A stretch of 24,336 nt of DNA from Cyanobacteria bacterium UBA9971 (GTDB taxonomy: Bacteria; Cyanobacteriota; Vampirovibrionia; Gastranaerophilales; UBA9971), in NCBI GenBank assembly GCA_003499955.1, contig DNRP01000029.1, positions 1,400 through 25,735 of the forward strand. The letters run 5' to 3'. Position numbers and translations under genes: made by a program. A model generated the notes under the pieces. That model was not told the DNA's origin and searched no databases. It worked only from the letters and a program-made list of their open reading frames with translations. Shown piece after piece: positions 8,716 to 16,477 of this stretch; positions within the stretch are counted from its first letter, which is position 1, and each line of letters begins with the position of its first letter.

Positions 8716-10656
8716 TTATTCAAACATTTCTTTGATTAAATTTTCATAACGCTTTTGGATTTCGTTTTTGCGAAGCTTCATTGTTTGCGTCATTAAACCG
8801 TTTTCAATCGTAAAAGGTTCGTTAAGTATTTTGAAATACTGTATTTTTTCAAAAGGTCGATAATGCGGTCTTGCTTTAACACATTCCGTCAATATTTTCT
8901 TGAAAAGCTTTTGAATTTCAGGCTTTTTCGTGATTTCAGAGAAGTCATGGCATTTTATATTATGGTTTTCAAACCATAATTTTATTGATTCTTCGTTAGG
9001 AATTACTAAAGCGCCTAAAGAAGCCTGATCCTGCCCGACAAGCATAATCTGGTCTATAAAAGGACTTTTAAGACAGGCATCTTCAATGGTTTGAGGTTCT
9101 ATATTTTCTCCGTTAGATAAGACTATTATGTCTTTAGCCCTTCCTGTAAGTACCAGTTCTCCGTTTTGAGTAATCCAACCAAGGTCGCCCGTATTTATCC
9201 AACCGTCTTTAGATAAAATTTTATCGGTATCTTCGGGGTTTTTGTAGTATCCGCGCATTACCTGCGGGCCTTTTGCCATTACAACACCGGTTTTATGGTT
9301 TCCAAGAAGCATAAATGTTTCAGGATCAACGATTTTTAATTCCGTTTCATCAAGAGGTTTTCCTACAGAACCTCTTAGATTCCCTTCCAATGAGTTTGCA
9401 CTTAAACACGGGCTTGTTTCCGTTAAACCATAGCCATTTATAATGTTTACGCCGGCTATTTCATAAAAATCGTCAAGATGTCTTGTGATTGCTCCTCCGC
9501 CGGTTATTCCCTGTTTTAAATTCCCCCCGAAAGCAAGCCTGATTTTAGAGTATAGTGCTTTATCGGCAAATTTATGAAGAGGGTGAAGTAAAGCAGCAAC
9601 GGAAGCGGCTTTTAATTTGTGTACTAAAGATGTATTTATATTTAAAATATCGCGATTGTCGGCTATTCTTTTGGATTTAATATAAATTTCGCTTATTTTT
9701 AAACAATATTGAATAAAATTTTTTTTGTTTAAGTCTTGTTTTTCTATGCCTGATAGGATACCGTTATAAAAAGCTTCCCATATTCTTGGTACAGAAATAA
9801 AAATATCCGGTTTGTATTCTTTTATATCGTTTTTGAGGTTAATCAGATTTGTATAAGCAATAGTACAGCCGTACGAAAGAAGAAAATATTCTCCGGTTCT
9901 TTCGTAAGAATGCCAAGTTGGCAAAACAGAAAGAGCCATACTGCCTTTATCAATAAATATACGGTTTTTAAGGATTCTTATTTGCGATAAAAGATTGCCA
10001 TGTGTTAACATTACGCCTTTGGGACAGCCGGTTGTGCCGGAAGTATAAATAAGTGTGGCAAGATCGTCTTTTTTAATTTCAACAGGTTCATAAAGAAAGT
10101 CTTTTCCTAAATCAAGAACTTCATCAAGCTTGTATATAGGAAAATCTTGTTTTATAGAATCTTCAATATCTTCATCTGACAGGCAAATAATAAATTTTAA
10201 TTCTGAATTTTTAATGTTTTCCTTTAGCCGCAAAATTACGGAAAGATTTTCAGCGATTAAACCTACGCTGTCGCTGTGGCTTAAGATATAGCTAAGTTCA
10301 TCATCAGGCGCGGCAGAACCTCTTACTGCATTGACAGCACCTGTAAATAAAATAGACTGATCGGCAAGAAGCCATTTAGAGCTGTTTTCTGAGAAAAGAG
10401 AAACATGTTCCCCTTTTTTTAAGCCTAATGATTGTAATCCGCTGGATAAAAGTTTGATTTTTTCATAAAATTCTTTATAAGTAAATTCATAGCCGTAATA
10501 TTTATCTATAACAGCCTTGATATCAGCATATTCTACAGAATATAATTTCCACAAATCCGCTAAAGATTGAACTTTTTCATCAAAAATAGCAGAAAATTGT
10601 TTTGGAGGGTTTAATTTTGTTTTGTTTTTATTAGTTCTTTTTGTTGATGTTTGCAT
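8716..10656 (-). CDS. AMP-forming long-chain fatty acid ligase (acyl-CoA or acyl-ACP synthetase)
   Basis: This 646-residue member of the adenylate-forming (ANL) superfamily activates a fatty acid with ATP, then transfers it to CoA or acyl carrier protein. Visible motifs are the P-loop YTSGTTGCPKG (204-214), GYGLTETSP (408-416), the TGD motif with Asp491, the hinge GRAKD (505-509) with SNGENIEP (514-521), and a C-terminal TMKLRKN region where the catalytic lysine is expected. The overall layout, including a long insertion around 300-375, resembles the cyanobacterial/plastid acyl-ACP synthetase branch as much as FadD. The choice of acceptor is inference. The first about 20 residues are basic and low in complexity. 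The start is not fixed firmly, because the nearest GAGAG lies about 12 bases upstream. Confidence 0.9.
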   Translation of the reverse strand: MQTSTKRTNKNKTKLNPPKQFSAIFDEKVQSLADLWKLYSVEYADIKAVIDKYYGYEFTYKEFYEKIKLLSSGLQSLGLKKGEHVSLFSENSSKWLLADQSILFTGAVNAVRGSAAPDDELSYILSHSDSVGLIAENLSVILRLKENIKNSELKFIICLSDEDIEDSIKQDFPIYKLDEVLDLGKDFLYEPVEIKKDDLATLIYTSGTTGCPKGVMLTHGNLLSQIRILKNRIFIDKGSMALSVLPTWHSYERTGEYFLLSYGCTIAYTNLINLKNDIKEYKPDIFISVPRIWEAFYNGILSGIEKQDLNKKNFIQYCLKISEIYIKSKRIADNRDILNINTSLVHKLKAASVAALLHPLHKFADKALYSKIRLAFGGNLKQGITGGGAITRHLDDFYEIAGVNIINGYGLTETSPCLSANSLEGNLRGSVGKPLDETELKIVDPETFMLLGNHKTGVVMAKGPQVMRGYYKNPEDTDKILSKDGWINTGDLGWITQNGELVLTGRAKDIIVLSNGENIEPQTIEDACLKSPFIDQIMLVGQDQASLGALVIPNEESIKLWFENHNIKCHDFSEITKKPEIQKLFKKILTECVKARPHYRPFEKIQYFKILNEPFTIENGLMTQTMKLRKNEIQKRYENLIKEMFE

Positions 10657-10864
10657 TTATTTAATTATTCTCTCAGGTTCTATCTCTCATAACAGTAGTA
10701 TTTTTAATAAAGCTGTTAATTACATTGTCCTTTATATAATAAACAAAGACAAATTCTTTTTTATTCAACAAAGTAATAATTTTTTTTACTACAAATAAAT
10801 AAAAACTAAAAGAAAAAATTATTGTCTTTTTAAAATTGTTTTTTGTAACTACTCGTAATGACTA

Positions 10865-11560
10865 TTAAGCTTTGGTTCCGGCTTTTTCAAGTAAAAGTTG
10901 TTCCGCTCTGGCAAAATCTTCAGGTGTATCAATGTCTACAGAAGGTTTCATTTCAAAAATATCAACATCTTCTCCGAGAAAATCTCCTGTTTTTTTGAAA
11001 GCATCTATTCTTATGGCATAAAAAGCACCAGTCTCCGCGTATAAATCTTCCATAAGATGAGGTTCTTGAGTTCTTGGCCTGAAATGATAATCATAAAGAG
11101 CAATATTTTTGCCGTCAAATCCTTTTTTCCATTTAGGCATGCTTTTACCTATCTTAATTGCTCCTAATATAGAATCTTTATCAGAGTTTAATAATTGTGT
11201 AAGTGCCGCATCAATTATTTTTTCATCCCTAGCCGGACAAGTTGGCTGTAATAAAACAACAATATCAGGGACATAACCTTGAAGTTCAAGCTGTTCAACA
11301 ACATGTCTCACAACAGGAGCGGTTTTTGCAGTATCAACAGCTAATTCATGAGGTCTTTTAACCACTTCTGCCCCAAAAGACAATGCTATTTGCGCAATTT
11401 CTGCGTCTTCCGTTGAAACAACCACTCTGTTAACAAGTTTTGATTTTAAACCTGCTTCTATTGTATGAGCTATAAGAGGTTTGCCCGCAATCATTTTTAT
11501 ATTTTTTCTTGGAGTTCTTTTTGAGCCGCCTCTGGCTGGAATTATCCCGAGTATATTCAT
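10865..11560 (-). CDS. CMP-sugar cytidylyltransferase (acylneuraminate/pseudaminate type)
   Basis: This 231-residue enzyme is of the family that joins CMP from CTP to a nine-carbon acid sugar such as neuraminate, legionaminate or pseudaminate, producing the donor for surface glycans. The N-terminus IIPARGGSKR with a following KNI is the nucleotide-binding signature. LLQPTCPAR (103-111), ETGAFYAI and VDIDTPED are the further family motifs expected for substrate and metal binding. AAGG six bases upstream overlaps the stop of the gene before it, and the gap is only eight bases, so the two form an operon. No sugar synthase, epimerase or glycosyltransferase gene is in the window, so the sugar cannot be named. 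Length is normal for the family. Confidence 0.9.
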   Translation of the reverse strand: MNILGIIPARGGSKRTPRKNIKMIAGKPLIAHTIEAGLKSKLVNRVVVSTEDAEIAQIALSFGAEVVKRPHELAVDTAKTAPVVRHVVEQLELQGYVPDIVVLLQPTCPARDEKIIDAALTQLLNSDKDSILGAIKIGKSMPKWKKGFDGKNIALYDYHFRPRTQEPHLMEDLYAETGAFYAIRIDAFKKTGDFLGEDVDIFEMKPSVDIDTPEDFARAEQLLLEKAGTKA

Positions 11561-11568
11561 TTTAAACC

Positions 11569-11838
11569 TTAAATGTTTTCAGGCTGCTGTGACTGATATT
11601 TCTTGGCAATTTGAATTTCAACTTCAAGTTTGTAAACACGTTCTTTAAGTAAATCAATTTCTGTTTTATTTTTGTCTTTATATTCGCCAAACTGACCGTC
11701 AAATCTTAAACCAAGCCCATTAATTTGTTGGGTAAAAACATTTTTAAGTTTAAAGTAAAAAATTATTCCTAATACAATAAAAAATGCCATTTGGGCAGGA
11801 TTAAACAATTCTATCAGTTTTAAAATAATATTTTCCAT
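11569..11838 (-). CDS. Small single-pass membrane protein with coiled coil, unknown function
   Basis: I do not recognise this 89-residue protein. Residues about 16-32 form one hydrophobic membrane helix. Residues about 55-82 are charged with a heptad-like pattern (IDLLKERVYKLEVEIQIAKK), suggesting a short coiled coil. A strong GGAGG nine bases before the ATG supports translation. It is the first gene of a two-gene unit with the cytidylyltransferase, whose Shine-Dalgarno overlaps this stop codon. That linkage hints at a scaffold or partner role in surface glycan assembly, but this is a guess. The 286 bases upstream, shared divergently with the EF-G-like gene, are AT-rich and hold no further gene that I can support. 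Confidence 0.75.
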   Translation of the reverse strand: MENIILKLIELFNPAQMAFFIVLGIIFYFKLKNVFTQQINGLGLRFDGQFGEYKDKNKTEIDLLKERVYKLEVEIQIAKKYQSQQPENI

Positions 11839-12124
11839 AAAATATTACCTCCGTAAATTAAATTATAACTGATAATTTTGAAAAAATAAAACTTTATTTG
11901 TTTTTTTATATTCAAAACACTGGTAAAAATATGATTTTTATTTTTTAATATAACTTGTATTCATTTCATATAAATTATATTAATGAATGTTAAAAAAGAG
12001 AAGTTCATTATTTCCATTTTTTAAACGCTTTCGTTACAATAAAAATTAAATTCTCTAAACTATGTTTTATTCATCTGCAATTTATTTCTTATAGTTACTT
12101 TAAATAAATAAACGGGGGTAATCT

Positions 12125-14206
12125 ATGGCTGAAACATCAGAAATCAGAAACGTTGGTTTAATCGGACACGTAGGAACAGGGAAAACTTCTTTTGCCGATG
12201 CAATTTTGTTTAATGCGGGTCAAAACACCAGACTCGGGAAAGTTGATAACGAAACTTCCCTTATGGACAACGAACCTGAAGAGATAAAAAGAAAAACAAC
12301 AATAAGTTCCGCAATAGCGAATTTTTCCTGGAAAAATAAATGGATAAATCTTATAGATACTCCTGGTTCAGCCAATTATATCGCTGATTCAAAAAATTGC
12401 ATGCAAGGAATTGATGCGGCGCTTGTTGTTCTTGATAGTATAGATGGAGTAAAAATCCAGTCTGATAAACTTATAAAACAGGCAAAAGAATTAAATTTAC
12501 CGATGGCTGTGTTTATAAACAAGCTTGAAAGAGAACATTCCAACTATAAAGCTGTAATTGCAAGTCTTGAAAAGTCTTTTCCCGCAAAACCCGTTTTAAT
12601 TCAAATGCCTGTTGGCGAAGAAACATCTTTTAAAGGCGTTGTGGATTTACTGGAAGAAAAAGCTTATATTTTTGAACAAAATGAAAGCGGAAAATTCTCG
12701 GTTCAAGATATTCCTGCTGATTTAAAAGCGGAAGCTGATTCTATAAGAGAACAATCTCTTGAATCAATTGTGGAATGCGATGACGAGATTCTTGAAAAAT
12801 ATCTTGAGGGTCAAACATTAACTGCTGAAGAAATTCAAAAAGCACTTAAAGCAGGTATTGTAAATTGTCAAATCACTCCTGTTCTTTTTGGATCAGCTTT
12901 AAAGAATATTGGTGTGGTTCAAGCTCTTGATTTTATTAATAATTATTTGCCATCTCCCGGTGAAAGAGGCGAAATAAAAGCATTAAATAATGATGGGGCT
13001 GATATACAAATTAAACCGTCAGCATCAGAACCTTTAGCTGCATTGGTATTCAAAACAGTAATTGATCCTTACGCTGGTCAACTCACTGTAATGAGAATTT
13101 TTTCAGGAAAAGTAACACCTGATTCGGTGATTTATAATTCTACTAAAAAATCAAAAGAAAGAATTGGACAGATTCTTCACCTTGTGGGCAAAAAACATGA
13201 AGCTGTTACACAGGCTTTAGCCGGTGATATAATTGCAATTCCAAAGTTGAAAGAAACGCAAACCGGCGACAGTTTCAGTGATGAAAAGAAAGCCGTAACA
13301 ATTCCGACTGTTAAAATGCCTGCTCCTGTTATATCTTTTGCGATTAAAGCAAAAAATAAAGGTGATGAGGAAAAAATTCACGCGGGCTTGAAAAAACTTA
13401 TGGAAGAAGATCCGACTATCCATTTAACCAGAGATGCTCAGACAAAAGAAATGATTTTGTCCGGCATGGGGCAGGTGCATGTCGATGTTACAATTGAAAA
13501 ATTAAAAAGAAAATTTGGTACGGAAGTGCTGCTGGAAGCTCCTAAAATTCCTTATAAAGAAACCATTTCGGGAAGCACAAAAGTACAGGGCAAATATAAA
13601 AAACAATCCGGCGGTAAAGGTCAGTATGGCGATTGCTGGATAGAGCTTCATCCTCTTGAAAAAGGCAAAGGCTTTGAATTTGTGGATAATATTGTCGGCG
13701 GATCAATCCCTAGACAATATATTCCTGCTGTAGAAAACGGCATAAGAGAAGCTATGAACGAAGGTGTGCTTGCCGGATGCCCTGCTGTGGATATAAAAGT
13801 CGTGCTTTATGATGGAAGCTACCACCCTGTAGATTCTTCTGAAATGGCGTTTAAAGTAGCGGGCTCAATGGCTTTCAAAAAAGGCTATTTGCAGGCAAAT
13901 CCCATATTGCTTGAACCTATAATGCATGTTGAAATTACAGTTCCGGAACAAAATGTCGGGGATGTTATGGGTGATTTGAACAGTAGAAGAGGAAGGATGC
14001 TTGGAATTGACACGGAAGGTCACACACAAACTGTTAAAGCAGAAATCCCGATGGCTGAAATGCTTCAATATGCTGCTATATTAAATTCAATGACCAGCGG
14101 CGCGGGTGTATTTGTAATGGAATTTTCGCATTATGAAGAAGTTCCCGCTCATTTAGCAACAAAAATCATAGAACAAAACAAAAAAGAGCATAAAGAAGAA
14201 GATTAA
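12125..14206 (+). CDS. EF-G2-type translation elongation factor GTPase
   Basis: This 693-residue protein has the full five-domain EF-G layout. The P-loop GHVGTGKT (14-21) differs from the AHIDAGKT of canonical EF-G. Switch I reads RKTTIS, not RGITI. G3 is DTPGSANY (78-85) and G5 is GSALKN (256-261). Domain II is at about 303-375. The domain IV motif KKQSGGKGQYGD (492-503) matches the EF-G2/FusA2 paralogue group. G4 reads NKLE (132-135), with Glu where NKxD has the guanine-recognising Asp. The neighbours are not rpsL, rpsG or tuf, which also argues against the primary fusA. EF-G2 proteins vary in function: some are ribosome-dependent GTPases, others lack clear activity. A GGGGGT Shine-Dalgarno precedes the ATG, and a strong terminator follows. 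Confidence 0.88.
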   Translation: MAETSEIRNVGLIGHVGTGKTSFADAILFNAGQNTRLGKVDNETSLMDNEPEEIKRKTTISSAIANFSWKNKWINLIDTPGSANYIADSKNCMQGIDAALVVLDSIDGVKIQSDKLIKQAKELNLPMAVFINKLEREHSNYKAVIASLEKSFPAKPVLIQMPVGEETSFKGVVDLLEEKAYIFEQNESGKFSVQDIPADLKAEADSIREQSLESIVECDDEILEKYLEGQTLTAEEIQKALKAGIVNCQITPVLFGSALKNIGVVQALDFINNYLPSPGERGEIKALNNDGADIQIKPSASEPLAALVFKTVIDPYAGQLTVMRIFSGKVTPDSVIYNSTKKSKERIGQILHLVGKKHEAVTQALAGDIIAIPKLKETQTGDSFSDEKKAVTIPTVKMPAPVISFAIKAKNKGDEEKIHAGLKKLMEEDPTIHLTRDAQTKEMILSGMGQVHVDVTIEKLKRKFGTEVLLEAPKIPYKETISGSTKVQGKYKKQSGGKGQYGDCWIELHPLEKGKGFEFVDNIVGGSIPRQYIPAVENGIREAMNEGVLAGCPAVDIKVVLYDGSYHPVDSSEMAFKVAGSMAFKKGYLQANPILLEPIMHVEITVPEQNVGDVMGDLNSRRGRMLGIDTEGHTQTVKAEIPMAEMLQYAAILNSMTSGAGVFVMEFSHYEEVPAHLATKIIEQNKKEHKEED

Positions 14207-14211
14207 TAATC

Positions 14212-14249
14212 AAAAAAACGGGGTAGACTTAAGTCTACCCCGTTTTTTT
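14212..14249. terminator. Bidirectional intrinsic terminator
   Basis: A perfect ten-base-pair stem (CGGGGTAGAC at 14219-14228, loop TTAA, complement at 14233-14242) is flanked by seven A on the left and seven T on the right. It can therefore end transcription on either strand. It lies exactly between the converging EF-G2-type gene and the TPR gene, whose stop codon overlaps the T tract. Confidence 0.93.
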
Positions 14250-16029
14250 ATGCATTCATTACTTTTATTAAATCATATAAAGAGTTTTGGGCTTCTTTAT
14301 GATTTGAATTTAAATTAATGGCTTTCAATAAATGGTCTTTCGCGAAATCATAATTTTTAGTTTGTGAATAAATTAATCCAAGTTTATAATACGCCTCAAA
14401 ATCATTAGGATCTGAGGCAATAATGTTTTGATATCTGGCAATTTCGTCAGCTAAATTATTATTTTCCGATTCTTTATTAGTGTTATTCATCATTATCATT
14501 ATTTTAGAAAATAATAATTTAGCTTCAAGATTATCAGGAGAAAAAGCGAGAATTTTTTTCAATTCCTCAATAGCTTTATAGTATTCTCTTTTTTCTATAT
14601 AAATAAGAGCCATTTTATAATAGTATTTAGAATTTTCATCGGCGTTATTTATCATATTAATGATATCGTATAAGGCATCTTGAGCTTCTTTATGTTTAGG
14701 ATTAAGCAATAATGTTGTTTTAAGGCTATCTATAGCATGCAGATATTCTTTTTGTTTTATGTAGACTACACCTAAATTATAATGATTTTCAGGTTCTTTA
14801 GGATTTTCTTCAATAGCTTTTTTAAGATTATCAACTTCTATCTTATATTTTTCCTGCTCTTTGGTTTTTGAAAATACAGTATAGTGAGCTGTACCGGAAG
14901 CATTAGGTGAAGCGTTTGCCGCTGCTTTATCCAATGATAATTTTATTTGTGTTTTAGCAAGCGATGATTTTATTTGAATGCTGTTTGGCTTTATATCCAA
15001 CGCTTTTTTAAAACAGTCAATAGAATCAGCATAATTTTTATTTGAATAATTTAGAACCCCTTGCTTAAATAAACTATCGGCTTCATTTAATAATGATTTA
15101 GTTTTATTAAGTAAAACAAGAGCATGAGGATGATCTTGTTTTAAAGATAATGTTTTATTAAGTTTTTCAACAGCCGGTTCCAAATCTTTTTCTTTTAACA
15201 GATTTACGGCTTTCAAAAAATATTCTTCAGCTATCGCATCTGTATCTATATTTGTTGTGTCTGTAATTAAAATTTCTTTTTCAGGTTTTGCTTCTTCAGT
15301 CTTCTCTATTTTAATTTCCGCTACTTCTTGGGGTTTTTCTTCAACTAAAGGAGCAATATCTGTTTTATAAAGGTTATTTAAAGCTTTTTGGGCTTCTTCA
15401 TGTTCTGGATTTATAGATAAAGTTTTTTTATAATTTTCTTCGGCAAGATTTAATTCCTGCAATTTTAAGTAAACATTTCCCAGATTGAAATAAGCTTCTT
15501 CATCTTCATTATTTAAAGAAATTACATAAAGGAAAGTTTCTTTTGCAAGATCATATTGATTATTTATATAATAAGCATAGGCAAGGTTATAGGCTAAAGA
15601 AGGATTGTTTTTATCCAGATCAAGGGCTTTTTTGAAACATTCAATCGAATCTTTATAGAGGTTCATTGAAAAATAAGAAATACCCATATTGTCATAAATT
15701 TCATAATCGTTGGGTTTTATTTCTATAGCTTTTTTATAAGCTTGAATAGCGTCTTCAAATTGAGATTTTTTGGAAAGAGCAATTCCTAAATTTTGCAAAG
15801 TATCGGCATCTTTGGGATTTAATGATATTGCTTCTTTAAAATTATTAATAGCTAAGTCATATTCTTCAGTTTTTACGTATACAAGTCCCAAATTATAGTA
15901 AAATTGAGGGTTTGATGAATTTTTTTCAATAGCTTGTTTAAATAAATCTATCGCAAGATCATATTCGCTTTTTTCATAATGGATAATTCCTTTATTATAA
16001 AAAGCTTCTGAAGATTTGTTAGTAAACAT
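14248..16029 (-). CDS. Large tetratricopeptide-repeat protein
   Basis: This 593-residue protein is built almost entirely of TPR helices. Block one (about 5-222) holds six canonical 34-residue repeats (for example YNLGLVYVKTEEYDLAINNF). An acidic, Pro/Glu-rich linker runs about 226-262. Block two (about 265-365) holds two or three repeats, a small-residue linker follows (368-384), and block three (about 395-592) holds about four. A cap of the form H(K/E)EAQ..L..L(Y) recurs at about 210, 446 and 577, a sign of internal module duplication. There is no signal peptide or membrane helix, so it is probably cytoplasmic. TPR arrays bind other proteins, and the partner cannot be inferred. AGGAG sits about eight bases before the ATG. 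Confidence 0.88.
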   Translation of the reverse strand: MFTNKSSEAFYNKGIIHYEKSEYDLAIDLFKQAIEKNSSNPQFYYNLGLVYVKTEEYDLAINNFKEAISLNPKDADTLQNLGIALSKKSQFEDAIQAYKKAIEIKPNDYEIYDNMGISYFSMNLYKDSIECFKKALDLDKNNPSLAYNLAYAYYINNQYDLAKETFLYVISLNNEDEEAYFNLGNVYLKLQELNLAEENYKKTLSINPEHEEAQKALNNLYKTDIAPLVEEKPQEVAEIKIEKTEEAKPEKEILITDTTNIDTDAIAEEYFLKAVNLLKEKDLEPAVEKLNKTLSLKQDHPHALVLLNKTKSLLNEADSLFKQGVLNYSNKNYADSIDCFKKALDIKPNSIQIKSSLAKTQIKLSLDKAAANASPNASGTAHYTVFSKTKEQEKYKIEVDNLKKAIEENPKEPENHYNLGVVYIKQKEYLHAIDSLKTTLLLNPKHKEAQDALYDIINMINNADENSKYYYKMALIYIEKREYYKAIEELKKILAFSPDNLEAKLLFSKIMIMMNNTNKESENNNLADEIARYQNIIASDPNDFEAYYKLGLIYSQTKNYDFAKDHLLKAINLNSNHKEAQNSLYDLIKVMNA

Positions 16030-16175
16030 AATTTATCTCCTAATGTCTGGTAAAATCAGTTATAAATTATAAATTTCAAATAATGAATATATCTAATTTT
16101 TAATATTTTAACTACAAATTATTTATAAATGATTTTACCATAAATATAAATTTTATATGTTATTTTAGCTATAAT

Positions 16176-16206
16176 TTCATATAAAAAAATAATTTTTTTA
16201 TATGAA
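16176..16206. repeat. Perfect 31-base palindrome (15-base arms, one central base)
   Basis: The arm TTCATATAAAAAAAT at 16176-16190 is mirrored exactly as its reverse complement at 16192-16206 around a single A. It could be a hairpin in RNA, a cruciform, or a dimer-binding site. It lies 147 bases upstream of the TPR gene start on the minus strand and 158 bases before the tRNA. Confidence 0.8.
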
Positions 16207-16227
16207 AGGCATGCCGTTAAAAATTTT

Positions 16228-16257
16228 GGGAAAATGTAAATATATTTACATTTTCCC
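16228..16257. repeat. Perfect 30-base palindrome
   Basis: The arm GGGAAAATGTAAATA at 16228-16242 is followed immediately by its exact reverse complement at 16243-16257. No T run follows on the plus strand, so it is not a standard terminator in that direction. It begins 21 bases after the preceding palindrome ends. Confidence 0.85.
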
Positions 16258-16363
16258 TTGGTTATAGTAACATTAGCGAAGCGGGAGTGTAAGCCCAAAA
16301 CGGCGACGCGAAGGCGGCGGCGATGCAGGGATGAACTCATTCTCATTTATAACTGAGTATCAA

Positions 16364-16445
16364 GCCGAAGTGGTGAAATTGGTATACGCGCATGATTCAG
16401 GTTCATGTGGGGCAACCCGTGCGGGTTCGAGTCCCGCCTTCGGCA
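16364..16445 (+). tRNA. tRNA-Leu (anticodon CAG)
   Basis: The seven-base-pair acceptor stem GCCGAAG/CTTCGGC closes perfectly, with discriminator A at 16445. The D arm has TGGTGAAATTGGTA. The anticodon stem CATGA/TCATG encloses the loop TTCAGGT, giving anticodon CAG, which reads the CUG leucine codon. A class II variable arm (GGG-GCAA-CCC) and the T arm GCGGG-TTCGAGT-CCCGC complete the molecule. The CCA end is not encoded. The gene ends 32 bases before the infC start, with no terminator between, so the two may share a transcript. Confidence 0.97.
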
Positions 16446-16477
16446 AATAAAAAGGTTACAAACATAGGAGAATAGTT

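Larger units (their letters stand above)
16030..16363. other. Gene-free stretch with palindromes and a GC-rich island upstream of tRNA-Leu
   Basis: No convincing gene lies here. The left part is extremely AT-rich and should carry the promoter of the TPR gene. It holds two perfect palindromes (16176-16206 and 16228-16257) and then an abruptly GC-rich block at about 16272-16334. The promoter for tRNA-Leu and infC must lie here too. A TATAAC at 16348-16353 is a possible -10, but I see no good -35 for it. Confidence 0.6.

Noticed and set aside
16119..16346. Minus-strand frame of 75 codons across the palindromes and GC-rich island
   Set aside because: Its first part is arginine/leucine-rich translation of the GC-rich block and the rest is translation of AT-rich palindromic DNA. 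I see no motif.
16364..16445. Idea that the 20763-21900 repeats mark a tRNA-integrated island
   Set aside because: The only tRNA in the window is intact at 16364-16445. No duplicated tRNA 3' end and no integrase gene is visible.
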